59,097 bases of DNA, taken from Syntrophomonas wolfei subsp. methylbutyratica. Its GTDB lineage: Bacteria; Bacillota; Syntrophomonadia; Syntrophomonadales; Syntrophomonadaceae. The DNA lies in contig NZ_BBQT01000022.1 of assembly GCF_001570625.1 (NCBI RefSeq), forward strand, positions 1 to 59,097. The letters run 5' to 3'. The position numbers were made by a program, and so were the translations under genes. The notes beneath the pieces are model-generated. The model saw only the letters and a program-made list of their open reading frames with translations, did not search any database and was not told where the DNA came from. Positions 33,516 to 42,686 of this stretch are shown piece after piece. Each line of letters opens with the position of its first letter. Within the stretch, counting starts at the first letter, position 1.

Positions 33516-36071
33516 ATGGAAAAAGAACAGATAGAAAAGAGCCTGAACGCCAGGTTTGCAGAACATTTGCCTTCAGGGCAAAAACGCCGGATAATCTTCT
33601 GGTACGATATTGAACAACAATTTGTTGACCTCATTGATGAACTTCGACTGGCCCACGCCAAAGTGCACCGGCTTACGGACAGCAATTATTTTTACAGCAA
33701 ATACCTGCTGGAAGTAGAAGACCCGGAATCCAATTACCTGCTCTATGCCACCAGCCGACCAGCCCGGGATGAGGACAACTGGCTCTTGGATATACTGCTC
33801 TATTCTAGTGAGTTCTCAGCGAACCGGGTTTTGCTGTACATGGAGGAACTGGGTATTGATTCCAGGCTCAAATTACAGGTGAGGCAGTATGAGAAGTTTT
33901 TCAAAAACAGCGCCCGCCGCAAGAGGCTGGTGGCCTACGGGAAGAACTATTATGATGCGTCCGAATTGGAAATAGCTATGATGTCGGCCCTGTGTGGTCT
34001 GAAGTTTTCCGACCTGCAGGGTGTTTTCAAGAAAGTCCTGGGAGACTCTCTGGAAACGGAATCCAACCGCTACCTTTCCGAGATAAACAAGTACATGGAT
34101 GCGGAGGTTTTTTGGCGTCATGCGACCGGATATTTCGGCTATATGAAAGAGGAAGCATCCCTTTCTAAACTGGCCGCTCATGTCCTGGTCAGCAGCCTAA
34201 GCCGCAACCTGGATAGCCAGCAGTTGGCCCCGCTGAAGGACTACCTGGCTGAAAAGGGCCGAGAGAACTGCATTTTCTTTGTAGATCAATGGATGAATCA
34301 CAAAAGCGATGCCGCCGCCTATGAGCGCCTGGCGGTTTCTATAGAAAAGGCTTTTAACATAGGGGAGTACCTGGAAGATCTTGCGCTGGAAGACTTAAGT
34401 CAATGTGACAGCTTCGAAGCCTTTGATAAGCTGTTTCTAAACTATATGCGGGATTCTATTATCAAACAGGCGGAGAATTACGACCTCTGCCTTGGTTTTA
34501 TCGGAACCCGGCGCAGCCGTCACTGGTATTATAAATACCAGCATATATATGAAGCTCTGTATTATGTCTTTAAAATTCTGCAATTTATGCAGACCCATCC
34601 TTCTATACCCGTTTTGAACCGTCAAGAGCTTTGGCAGCGCTATGTTGAAGAATACTATTTTATGGACTTATACTATCGCCATTTCTACTGGAATTATGAT
34701 CAGGCTCCAGTTGAAGCTTTGAAAGCGATACGGGAGGTAGTGGAGAATATATACAGCAACTGGTTCCTGGAGGGATTGGGAACCGCCTGGTCGGCAGCGC
34801 TCACTGCCGAACAGAATAAAAGATGGAGCATTGCCGGGGTTCAGGCTCAGCAAGAATTTTACAAAAAAGAACTGGCTCCGCGGCTTAAGTCTGGAGGACG
34901 CTGCTTTGTTATTATTTCCGATGCCCTGCGCTACGAAGTAGCCTGCGAATTGGCCCAGCGCCTTAATGCTGAAACAGCTGGAATGGCACAGTTGCGTAAT
35001 ATGCTGGGGGTTCTGCCCTCGGCTACTAAATACGGTATGGCAGCCCTCTTACCCCACCGGGAACTCATATTGAATGAGAAGCAGAAGATACTGGCTGATG
35101 GCAATAAAACCGATAGCTTGCTGGAACGGGAACTAGTATTGAAAAAAGAATGGCCGGAAGCGCTGGCCACCGATTTTCAAACTATAATTGACCTCAATAA
35201 GGAGCAGCGTCGGGAACTCATCCGGGGCAAGAAGCTGATTTACCTGTATCATAACAGCATCGATGCCATCGGAGATAAAGCGGCGGCGGAAATCAAAGTA
35301 TTTGATGCCGCCCGGGAAAGTATAAAAGAGATTTATCGCTTGATTCGCATTATCCGGGATGATTTAGGTGGAGTAAATATTTATATCACCGCCGACCACG
35401 GCTTCCTTTATAAGCGGGACCCGCTGCTGGAGAGCGATAAGATTAAAAAGGAAACCCTGGGGGCTTGGGAAGAAAAACGCCGCTATATGCTGGGTTACCA
35501 GGAGTATGAGAGCGATGCCCTGATGATGTTTAAAGCTGATTACCTGCAATCGGAACAAGGCCCACCGGTGGTTTATGTGCCCCGGGCCACCATCCGTTTC
35601 AAAGTCCCGGGTGCCGGTGCCAACTATGTCCATGGTGGAGCCTCTCTGCAGGAAGTAGTCATCCCCCTGATTAAATACAAGGCGGCCCGCGGCTCTAATG
35701 CCAGGATGAAGGAAGAGCGCAAGGTCAAAGTGAAACTGGTGAATGAATCGCGCAAAATCACCAATAATCTTTTCAGCCTGGACTTTTTCCAGACGGAGAA
35801 AGTAGGGGACAGGTATCTTCCCCGAAGCGTGGAGGTTTACCTGGAGGATGAAGCGGGCCTGCTGCTGTCGAACCGGGAGATCATCATAGCTGACCGGAAA
35901 TCAGATAAAGCGGCGGAGCGAACCTTTAAGCTGCGATTCACTTTGAAAGCAGGGAACTACGACAAAAATAAAGATTATTTTCTGGTGATAAAAGATTGTG
36001 AAACCGAGCTGATTGAAGATAGAATCCTTTATAAAATAAGCCTGGCCATAAGTTCTGATTTCGATTTATGA
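33516..36071 (+). CDS. pglZ: BREX phosphatase-like protein PglZ (type A)
   Basis: This 851-residue protein starts 21 bases after pglX. It has the alkaline-phosphatase-like PglZ core: VIISDALRYEVACELAQRL (metal-binding Asp ~469) and ITADHGFLYKRD (Asp-His ~627-628). The N-terminal 400 residues are helical. PglZ is essential for BREX, and purified members show metal-dependent nuclease or phosphodiesterase activity. Type A belongs to type 1 systems, which matches the gene order. Confidence 0.95.
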   Translation: MEKEQIEKSLNARFAEHLPSGQKRRIIFWYDIEQQFVDLIDELRLAHAKVHRLTDSNYFYSKYLLEVEDPESNYLLYATSRPARDEDNWLLDILLYSSEFSANRVLLYMEELGIDSRLKLQVRQYEKFFKNSARRKRLVAYGKNYYDASELEIAMMSALCGLKFSDLQGVFKKVLGDSLETESNRYLSEINKYMDAEVFWRHATGYFGYMKEEASLSKLAAHVLVSSLSRNLDSQQLAPLKDYLAEKGRENCIFFVDQWMNHKSDAAAYERLAVSIEKAFNIGEYLEDLALEDLSQCDSFEAFDKLFLNYMRDSIIKQAENYDLCLGFIGTRRSRHWYYKYQHIYEALYYVFKILQFMQTHPSIPVLNRQELWQRYVEEYYFMDLYYRHFYWNYDQAPVEALKAIREVVENIYSNWFLEGLGTAWSAALTAEQNKRWSIAGVQAQQEFYKKELAPRLKSGGRCFVIISDALRYEVACELAQRLNAETAGMAQLRNMLGVLPSATKYGMAALLPHRELILNEKQKILADGNKTDSLLERELVLKKEWPEALATDFQTIIDLNKEQRRELIRGKKLIYLYHNSIDAIGDKAAAEIKVFDAARESIKEIYRLIRIIRDDLGGVNIYITADHGFLYKRDPLLESDKIKKETLGAWEEKRRYMLGYQEYESDALMMFKADYLQSEQGPPVVYVPRATIRFKVPGAGANYVHGGASLQEVVIPLIKYKAARGSNARMKEERKVKVKLVNESRKITNNLFSLDFFQTEKVGDRYLPRSVEVYLEDEAGLLLSNREIIIADRKSDKAAERTFKLRFTLKAGNYDKNKDYFLVIKDCETELIEDRILYKISLAISSDFDL

Positions 36072-36141
36072 TTATCAAGCTGCTTAGCGCCAGGGGAGAT
36101 GTCCCCTCTAAACCAATACAAGTGATGCGAGGCGAATAATT

Positions 36142-38178
36142 ATGGAAGCTTTGAATCTGGATGCAAAACTCAACCAGTATTTTGCCGGACGGGTGGTACG
36201 CAAGGATTTGACCGGCATGATCAAGCAAGGTGCCAATGTGCCCACTTATGTACTGGAATACCTGCTGGGCATGTACTGTGCCACCGATGATGGGGAGGCC
36301 ATCCTGGAAGGGGTCGAGCGGGTCAAAAAGATACTATCAGATAACTTTGTCCGCCCGGACGAAGCCGAGAAGATAAAGTCGCGGATAAAGGAATGGGGAA
36401 GCTATACGGTTATTGATAAATTAACGGTCAAGCTTAATGAGAAGCGGGATATTTATGAGGCCGAGTTTTCCAACCTGGGCATCAAAGGAGTGGAAGTCAG
36501 CTCCGCCTATGTGAAAAAGTTTGAAAGGCTTTTGGCCGGTGGAATCTGGGCCATGCTCAAGATGGAGTACTATTTTGATGAAGAAAGCCGGGGCAGCAAC
36601 CCCTTTCGCATCGCCAACCTGAATCCCATACAGATGCCCAATATGGATTTGAGTGAGATTATGGAGAACCGAAAATACTTTAGTCGGGATGAATGGATGA
36701 ATCTGCTCATACGCTCCACCGGTTTGGAACCAACCCAGTTCGAAATCGAAGCCAGATGGCATTTGCTGCTACGCCTGCTGCCGTTGGTGGAGAATAATTA
36801 TAATCTCTGTGAATTGGGGCCCCGGGGTACGGGTAAATCCCATGTTTATAAAGAAATATCACCCAATTCAATTCTCATCTCCGGGGGGCAGACCACCGTG
36901 GCCAACCTCTTCTATAATATGGCTTCCCGAGCAATTGGATTGGTAGGCCTGTGGGATTGTGTAGCCTTTGATGAAGTAGCGGGGATTAGATTTAAGGACA
37001 AAGACGGCATCCAAATAATGAAAGATTATATGGCTTCCGGTTCCTTTGCTCGCGGCAAGGAAGAGAAGAATGCCAATGCTTCCATGGTGTTTGTGGGCAA
37101 TATCAACGAAAGCCTGGACTTTCTTATTAAAACCTCCCATCTCTTCGCAGCATTTCCGGAAGAGATGGCCAATGACAGTGCCTTTTTTGACCGCATGCAT
37201 TATTACCTGCCTGGCTGGGAGATTCCCAAAATGCGCCCTGAACTTATCACCAGCAATTATGGTTTTATAGTGGATTATCTGGCCGAATATCTGCGGGAGA
37301 TGCGCAAACAAAACTTTGCCGATGCCATTGATAAGTATTTTAAACTGGGCAACAACCTCAACCAGCGTGATGTTATTGCGGTGCGCAAAACGGTTTCCGG
37401 TATGATTAAACTGCTCTATCCAGACGGTAACTTTAACAAAGATGAGCTGGCCGAAGTATTGAGATATGCCCTGGTGGGCCGGCGCCGGGTAAAAGAGCAA
37501 CTCAAGAAGATCGGCGGCATGGAATTCTACGATGTACACTTTTCCTATATCGACCGGGAAAGCTTGCAGGAGGAGTTTGTAACGGTTCCCGAACAGGGCG
37601 GCGGCAAACTTATCCCCGCGGGGCTGGGCAAACCCGGCCATGTTTATGTGGTGGGCAAGAACGACTCAGGGATAATCGGGGTATACAAACTGGAAAACCA
37701 GGTTGTATCTGGCAGCGGCAAGTTTGAAAGGACCGGATTGGGATCGCGGAAAGAAGTAAAAGAAGCCGCTGATACCGCTTTTAGATATTTTACCTCCAAC
37801 TGCAAAAGCGTCAGTTCTGGCATCAGCACCAAAACCAAAGACTACCTGATGCATGCTTCCGACCTGCAGGGGATAGGTATTACCTCCGAACTGGCCCTGG
37901 CCGAGTTTATCGGTCTCTGCTCCAGCGCTCTGGAGCGGCCGGTACAAGAATGCCTGGTCGTGCTGGGCAACATCACCATGGCCGGGACCATTGAAAAGAT
38001 ATCCGATTTCGCTAATGTGCTGCAGGTTTGCGTAGATGCCGGAGCCAAGCGAATACTCATCCCCGCCGTATCGGTTGTTGACCTGCAGACCGTACCTCCC
38101 GAACTGCTGATCAAAGTACAGCCGATATTCTATTCCGATGCGATTGATGCCGTATTCAAGGCACTGGGAGCCATCTAG
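36142..38178 (+). CDS. brxL: BREX Lon-like AAA+ protein BrxL
   Basis: This 678-residue protein has Walker A GPRGTGKS (res 226-233), Walker B CVAFDEVAG (Asp-Glu ~277-278), a sensor-like MVFVGNI, and a C-terminal Lon-protease-like domain (res ~560-678, with SELALAEFIGLCSSALERPVQ and TIEKISD containing the candidate lysine). The N-terminal region is the BrxL-specific domain. Known BrxL forms DNA-binding barrels, is required for phage restriction and can be dispensable for methylation. It ends the operon; the stop is followed by a small GC hairpin. Confidence 0.93.
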   Translation: MEALNLDAKLNQYFAGRVVRKDLTGMIKQGANVPTYVLEYLLGMYCATDDGEAILEGVERVKKILSDNFVRPDEAEKIKSRIKEWGSYTVIDKLTVKLNEKRDIYEAEFSNLGIKGVEVSSAYVKKFERLLAGGIWAMLKMEYYFDEESRGSNPFRIANLNPIQMPNMDLSEIMENRKYFSRDEWMNLLIRSTGLEPTQFEIEARWHLLLRLLPLVENNYNLCELGPRGTGKSHVYKEISPNSILISGGQTTVANLFYNMASRAIGLVGLWDCVAFDEVAGIRFKDKDGIQIMKDYMASGSFARGKEEKNANASMVFVGNINESLDFLIKTSHLFAAFPEEMANDSAFFDRMHYYLPGWEIPKMRPELITSNYGFIVDYLAEYLREMRKQNFADAIDKYFKLGNNLNQRDVIAVRKTVSGMIKLLYPDGNFNKDELAEVLRYALVGRRRVKEQLKKIGGMEFYDVHFSYIDRESLQEEFVTVPEQGGGKLIPAGLGKPGHVYVVGKNDSGIIGVYKLENQVVSGSGKFERTGLGSRKEVKEAADTAFRYFTSNCKSVSSGISTKTKDYLMHASDLQGIGITSELALAEFIGLCSSALERPVQECLVVLGNITMAGTIEKISDFANVLQVCVDAGAKRILIPAVSVVDLQTVPPELLIKVQPIFYSDAIDAVFKALGAI

Positions 38179-38297
38179 GAAAGCGAATGAACCGGACCGG
38201 TTTAAGATTTATGCTCGTGTTGTATTTTCATTACGCTGTTAGAAATAATATATCCTGTGATAGAATAAAAAGTATAAAGGAAAGGGTGCTGATAAAT

Positions 38298-39137
38298 GTG
38301 CCAGACATATTGGACCCCAAGGTAGACCTGGCCTTTAAAAAGGTATTCGGCTCCCAGGAAAACAAAACTATTTTACTCAGTTTTCTTAATGCAGTGTTAA
38401 ACTGGACTGGAGAACAACAGATTATAGATGTTAAAATCCTAAACCCTTACCTGGAACCGGAGAGCATTGATGACAGTGTAGGTATATTGGATATCAAACT
38501 GCAATTAGAAAACAACGACCTGGTCGATGTGGAAATGCAGATTGGCAACCTGGGTAACATGGAAAGACGCAGCACCTATTATGTCTGCCGTATGTTTGGA
38601 GATCAGAACATAAGCAACGGGAGATATCAATATCTTAACCGGGTAATCGCCATAAATGTATTGGATTTTACCAGGATAAAACATATCAAACGCTATCACA
38701 GCATATTCAGATTGCGAGAAACACAGGATAACATAGACTTAACCAACGCAATAGAAATCCATTTCATCGAGTTGCCCAAATTAAAGCTAGAAATGGCGAG
38801 TTATACCAACCCGTTAGATAGGTGGGTGGTCTTTTTGAAGGGAGGATGGGACATGGAGCTAATTAATAGGTTGGCCAAAGAAGATCCCGCCATTGGGAAA
38901 GCGAAACAGGTATTGGAACAAATGGCTTCCAACCCCAGGGAAAGAGAACTCTACGAACTCAGACGAAAAGCCATATTGGACAGAAATTCAGCTCTTTTTG
39001 AAGCAAAATTGGAAGGCAAATTGGAAGGCAAATTTGAGACGGCTCGTGCAGCATTGCTGAAAGGTGCTGATGTGGAATTTGTTGCGGAGATTACGGGCCT
39101 TTCATTGGATGAGGTACAGAAACTGAAAGTAGAATAA
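38298..39137 (+). CDS. Rpn family recombination-promoting nuclease/putative transposase
   Basis: This 279-residue protein has the PDDEXK family opening DPKVDLAFKKVFG and the catalytic-type pattern ILDIKLQLENNDLVDVEMQIG, with Asp-x-Glu-Met-Gln. Its C-terminal helix includes VEFVAEITGLSLDEVQKLK, as in Rpn/Transposase_31 proteins. Rpn proteins are Ca/Mg-dependent DNA endonucleases, and some act in phage defence. GTG 38298 follows AAGGAAAGGG; the frame upstream (from 38187) is not part of the family and overlaps a promoter-like TAGAAT at 38264. It sits 119 bases past brxL and may belong to the defence island. Confidence 0.85.
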   Translation: MPDILDPKVDLAFKKVFGSQENKTILLSFLNAVLNWTGEQQIIDVKILNPYLEPESIDDSVGILDIKLQLENNDLVDVEMQIGNLGNMERRSTYYVCRMFGDQNISNGRYQYLNRVIAINVLDFTRIKHIKRYHSIFRLRETQDNIDLTNAIEIHFIELPKLKLEMASYTNPLDRWVVFLKGGWDMELINRLAKEDPAIGKAKQVLEQMASNPRERELYELRRKAILDRNSALFEAKLEGKLEGKFETARAALLKGADVEFVAEITGLSLDEVQKLKVE

Positions 39138-39313
39138 TTCATGCCCCCCGATTATTTTGGCTTCACAAGGGGACAGGATTTTACTGGTGTAATAAGTCCG
39201 GGGATAGGCCCTCGGACTTATTTGTACATAACCCCGTAGCTGAAGCTCCGGGGCCACTAAGCATTTCTTATCTATTTCAGTTAAATTCAGTTGAAAAATC
39301 CAGAGATAAACTG
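39138..39313. terminator. Two hairpins between convergent rpn and DUF5652 genes
   Basis: AAGTCCG pairs with CGGACTT (39197-39223), and CCCCG pairs with CGGGG (39231-39254). No strong T-tract follows, so these are structured intergenic sequences that may end either gene. No coding frame was found. Confidence 0.45.
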
Positions 39314-39538
39314 CTAGGATACACAGCCGTTGCTTTCTTTGTATTTTTTATTTGTAGCAATGAGATAGATTATTTCAAATACTCCAATAGTGTTAATGAT
39401 AAGTAAGGCTATATACCAGGCTACTTGATTAAGTCTGGCAGCTCTCCAAAGAGCTAACCCTTTCCAGATAGTAGCCCAAATAATTAATGGTAGTAAGATA
39501 TTGGGGTTATTCAATATGCTTTGAATGCTATCGGACAA
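39314..39538 (-). CDS. Small membrane protein, DUF5652 family
   Basis: This 74-residue protein has two hydrophobic helices (res ~14-35 and 41-62) with the signature IWKGLALWRAARLNQVAWYIALLIINTIGVFEIIYLI typical of DUF5652. It starts at TTG 39538, behind AAGGAG at nine bases. The function of the family is unknown; it may be a membrane-associated accessory. It is convergent with rpn. Confidence 0.8.
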   Translation of the reverse strand: MSDSIQSILNNPNILLPLIIWATIWKGLALWRAARLNQVAWYIALLIINTIGVFEIIYLIATNKKYKESNGCVS

Positions 39539-39647
39539 AAATAACGACTCCTTTTTGAAATACTTCTTAAACAGTTTTTACGGTTGGTCCAATAATAATT
39601 CATTTGCTTCCAGGAACTCTATTCCGTTTTTCAATATACTCAATGTC

Positions 39648-39676
39648 TTGAGACGAATGATTTATTGCTATAATAT
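39648..39676 (+). promoter_or_regulatory. Predicted promoter of the ketopantoate-reductase-like gene
   Basis: -35 TTGAGA (39648-39653) with a -10 TAATAT at 39671-39676 (17 bases) or TATAAT at 39669-39674 (15 bases). Confidence 0.45.
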
Positions 39677-39711
39677 GAGAGTAATTGCTCAATCAACTGG
39701 GAGGGAAAAAA

Positions 39712-40635
39712 GTGAAATACTTGATAATCGGAGCCGGCGGTACCGGGGGTAGTATCGGGGCATTCATGACCGAGGCAGGTAAAGATCTTACCGTAATTGA
39801 CAGGGGAATGCACCTGGAAGCTATTCAAAATCACGGCTTGAAAATGGAGACTAGCAGAAAGGGTAATTATACCGTCTATCCTATGAAGGCTTGGGATATG
39901 GAGCATTATAACGAACATCCTGATGTAATTTTCAACTGCGTGAAAGACTATTCGCTGATGGATACCATTCCTTTTATTAAAAGAGCAGCCCATAAAGATA
40001 CTATCATTATTCCTATACTTAATATCTATGGCACCGGGGGCAGGATGCAGAAACTGCTGCCGGATTTATTAGTGACGGATGGCTGTATTTATATTTCGGC
40101 CGAGATTAAAGAGCCGGGTATCATCCTGCAAAAAGGCGATATTTTTAGGGTGGTATTCGGGGTAAGAAACCCGGAGGATTACCGCTCGGTTCTTGAACAG
40201 GTGGCTGCAGATCTGGAGGACAGCGGTATCACAAGCATTATATCGGATAATATCAGGAGAGATGCACTGCAAAAGTTCTCCTATGTGTCTCCTATGGCTG
40301 CCTGCGGTGTATATTATGATATTAATGCCGGAGCTGCTCAGCGGGAAGGAAAAGAAAGGGATACATTTATTGCCCTGATGCGCGAGATTGAGGCCCTGGC
40401 TCAGGCTATGGACATACACTTTAATGTGGATATCGTGGAAAGCAATCTGGAGATTCTGGATAATCTGTCGCCAACTGCTTCTACTTCCCTGCAAAGGGAC
40501 TTAAAGCAGGGTAAGGATTCCGAGATGAACGGGCTTATTTTTGAAGTACTACGTTTGGGCCGGAACTATGGTGTAAATCTACCCACTTATGAAATGATTG
40601 CAGAAAAACTTGGATTTAAGGCTGAGAACAGGTAG
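39712..40635 (+). CDS. Ketopantoate reductase (ApbA/PanE) family oxidoreductase
   Basis: This 307-residue protein has an N-terminal Rossmann fold (LIIGAGGTGGSIGAFM, GxGxxG) and the C-terminal helical domain with KFSYVSPMAACGVYYD and SLQRDLKQGKDSEMNGL, matching ApbA/PanE. The NADPH-dependent reduction of a 2-keto acid is the usual reaction. True PanE cannot be told from the many paralogues, so no symbol is given. GTG 39712 follows GGGAGGG. The next gene is an acyl-CoA synthetase. Confidence 0.75.
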   Translation: MKYLIIGAGGTGGSIGAFMTEAGKDLTVIDRGMHLEAIQNHGLKMETSRKGNYTVYPMKAWDMEHYNEHPDVIFNCVKDYSLMDTIPFIKRAAHKDTIIIPILNIYGTGGRMQKLLPDLLVTDGCIYISAEIKEPGIILQKGDIFRVVFGVRNPEDYRSVLEQVAADLEDSGITSIISDNIRRDALQKFSYVSPMAACGVYYDINAGAAQREGKERDTFIALMREIEALAQAMDIHFNVDIVESNLEILDNLSPTASTSLQRDLKQGKDSEMNGLIFEVLRLGRNYGVNLPTYEMIAEKLGFKAENR

Positions 40636-40671
40636 TTAAGAATGTGCCTGGCTGGCAACAGCTTGAAACTA

Positions 40672-40700
40672 TTGATTAACTGGTTAGCCTTGCTTATAAT
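40672..40700 (+). promoter_or_regulatory. Predicted promoter of the acyl-CoA synthetase gene
   Basis: -35 TTGATT (40672-40677) and -10 TATAAT (40695-40700) are exactly 17 bases apart. The gene starts at 40788 behind GGGAGG. Confidence 0.55.
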
Positions 40701-40787
40701 CTTTATAGTGTTTTTACTGAAGTACGGTTTTTTTATTTCATAAACACAATATCTTGCTTGTATTGGTAGAACGGGAGGAAAGATAAA

Positions 40788-42422
40788 ATGCCCATAACGG
40801 AAATACTGGCGCGAAACGCTGAGCTCTATGGATCGGAAATATGCCTGACTGAAATCAATTTGGATCTACAGGAAAGTCATCATATCACCTGGCTGGAGTA
40901 TGAACTGATTGAAAACAACCCGGCTGGTGAATACCGGCGGGACATGACCTGGCGCGTTTTTGACGAAAAAGCCAATCGACTGGCCAATCTGCTGCTGAAA
41001 CGAGGAATAAAAAAAGGGGATAAGGTAGCCATTCTTTTAATGAATTGCCTGGAGTGGCTGCCTATATATTTTGGTATATTAAAAACGGGAGCTATCGCTG
41101 TACCATTGAACTTTCGCTACACAGCTGAGGAAATCAAGTATTGTTTGGAGTTGTCGGAAACCAGGGCCTTGATTTTCGGGCCGGAATTTATCGGCCGGAT
41201 TGAGAGCATCTACAATCAGATAGCAAATATAAAGCCGCTTTTTTATGCGGGAGAAAATCGCCCTTCTTTTGCGGAAAATTATGACCGCCTTACTGCCAAT
41301 TGCTCCTCTGAAGCCCCAGCGATAAAACTTACGGATGAAGATAACGCAGTGATATATTTTTCCTCAGGTACCACCGGATTTCCCAAAGCCATCTTACATA
41401 CCCACCAGAGCTTGATGTCTGCCTGTTATACGGAACAAAATCACCACGGGCAAACGCGGGAAGATAATTTTTTATGCATTCCGCCGCTTTATCATACCGG
41501 CGCCAAAATGCACTGGTTCGGCAGTTTGCTGGCGGGGAGTAAAGCCGTATTGCTTCGGGGAGTAAAACCTGAATGGATTATAAAAACGGTTTCGGAGGAA
41601 AAAATTACTATTGTCTGGCTTTTGGTTCCCTGGGCGCAGGATATTCTGGATGCCATTGAAAGAGGGGATGTGAAGCTGGAAGATTATGATCTTTCCCAGT
41701 GGCGGCTGATGCATATCGGGGCGCAGCCAGTTCCACCCAGCTTAATCAAACGCTGGAAGCAGTATTTTCCCAACCATCTCTATGATACGAACTATGGCCT
41801 GAGCGAATCGATCGGACCCGGATGTGTCCATTTAGGTACGGAGAATATTCATAAAGTCGGAGCTATCGGCATACCGGGCTACAACTGGGAAGTCAAGATT
41901 GCTGGCGAGAATGGATGTTCTGTAACCCAGGGAGAAGTAGGGGAGTTGGCTGTCAAAGGACCGGGACTGATGAAATGCTACTACAACGACCCGGAAGCGA
42001 CGGCGGCAGTACTCCGGGATGGCTGGTTATTTACCGGAGATATGGCCCGGATGGATGAAGATGGTTTTATCTATCTGGTGGACCGGAAAAAAGATGTGAT
42101 TATCAGTGGCGGCGAGAATTTATATCCGGTGCAAATTGAGGAATTCCTGCGTGCGCACCATGCCATCAAGGATGTAGCCGTCATTGGATTGCCAGATAAG
42201 CGCCTGGGGGAAATAGCGGCGGCAATTATTGAACTAAAACCAGGGCACAGCTGCACGGAAGAAGAAATCAGGGCATTCTGCGCTCCCTTGCCGCGTTACA
42301 AGCGCCCACGGGAAATTATTTTTGATAAAGTTCCGCGTAATCCCACCGGCAAGATCGAAAAACCGCGTTTAAGGGAAAAATACGGTGCCACAAGTTTGGT
42401 GGCGGTTCAAACCGGGAGTTGA
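40788..42422 (+). CDS. Acyl-CoA synthetase (AMP-forming ligase)
   Basis: This 544-residue ANL-superfamily enzyme has the P-loop-like YFSSGTTGFPKAILHTH (A3), DTNYGLSESIG (A5), LFTGDMARMDEDGFIYLVDRKKD (A7/A8) and the C-terminal catalytic lysine in PRNPTGKIEK. It activates a carboxylic acid as acyl-AMP and then acyl-CoA. A syntrophic fatty-acid oxidiser uses such enzymes for medium- or long-chain acids; the exact acid is not predictable. The upstream neighbour is a ketopantoate-reductase-like protein, transcribed in the same direction from its own promoter. Confidence 0.88.
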   Translation: MPITEILARNAELYGSEICLTEINLDLQESHHITWLEYELIENNPAGEYRRDMTWRVFDEKANRLANLLLKRGIKKGDKVAILLMNCLEWLPIYFGILKTGAIAVPLNFRYTAEEIKYCLELSETRALIFGPEFIGRIESIYNQIANIKPLFYAGENRPSFAENYDRLTANCSSEAPAIKLTDEDNAVIYFSSGTTGFPKAILHTHQSLMSACYTEQNHHGQTREDNFLCIPPLYHTGAKMHWFGSLLAGSKAVLLRGVKPEWIIKTVSEEKITIVWLLVPWAQDILDAIERGDVKLEDYDLSQWRLMHIGAQPVPPSLIKRWKQYFPNHLYDTNYGLSESIGPGCVHLGTENIHKVGAIGIPGYNWEVKIAGENGCSVTQGEVGELAVKGPGLMKCYYNDPEATAAVLRDGWLFTGDMARMDEDGFIYLVDRKKDVIISGGENLYPVQIEEFLRAHHAIKDVAVIGLPDKRLGEIAAAIIELKPGHSCTEEEIRAFCAPLPRYKRPREIIFDKVPRNPTGKIEKPRLREKYGATSLVAVQTGS

Positions 42423-42462
42423 ATATAACTGCCCGGGGGCTTTATTGAAATAAAAACTTACG

Positions 42463-42496
42463 AGCCTGGTTGAAGGGGAGAAACAAAAACCAGGCT
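42463..42496. terminator. Hairpin after the acyl-CoA synthetase gene
   Basis: AGCCTGGTT (42463-42471) pairs with AACCAGGCT (42488-42496). The following TAATTATAT is weakly U-rich. It lies between two convergent genes. Confidence 0.5.
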
Positions 42497-42583
42497 TAAT
42501 TATATAAAATTATCTTAGTTTACATAATGTTCATTATAGGAAGTTGAAGAAGTGCCTAAAAAAACTTTAAAACCAAGCTATAA

Positions 42584-42645
42584 CTATAACGAGGTGCATT
42601 ATGTCCGCTGCTTCTTTAATCGACCGGGGTTCTATAATCCAGGCA
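42584..42645 (+). repeat. Partial family A repeat
   Basis: CTATAACGAGGTGCATTATG and then GCTTCTTTAATCGACCGGGG match the left and central parts of family A as seen at 51.6 kb. The tail module is absent. Confidence 0.5.
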
Positions 42646-42686
42646 TTAGTAGGATGGATTTGAAGAAACGCTATTATAAAAAACCC

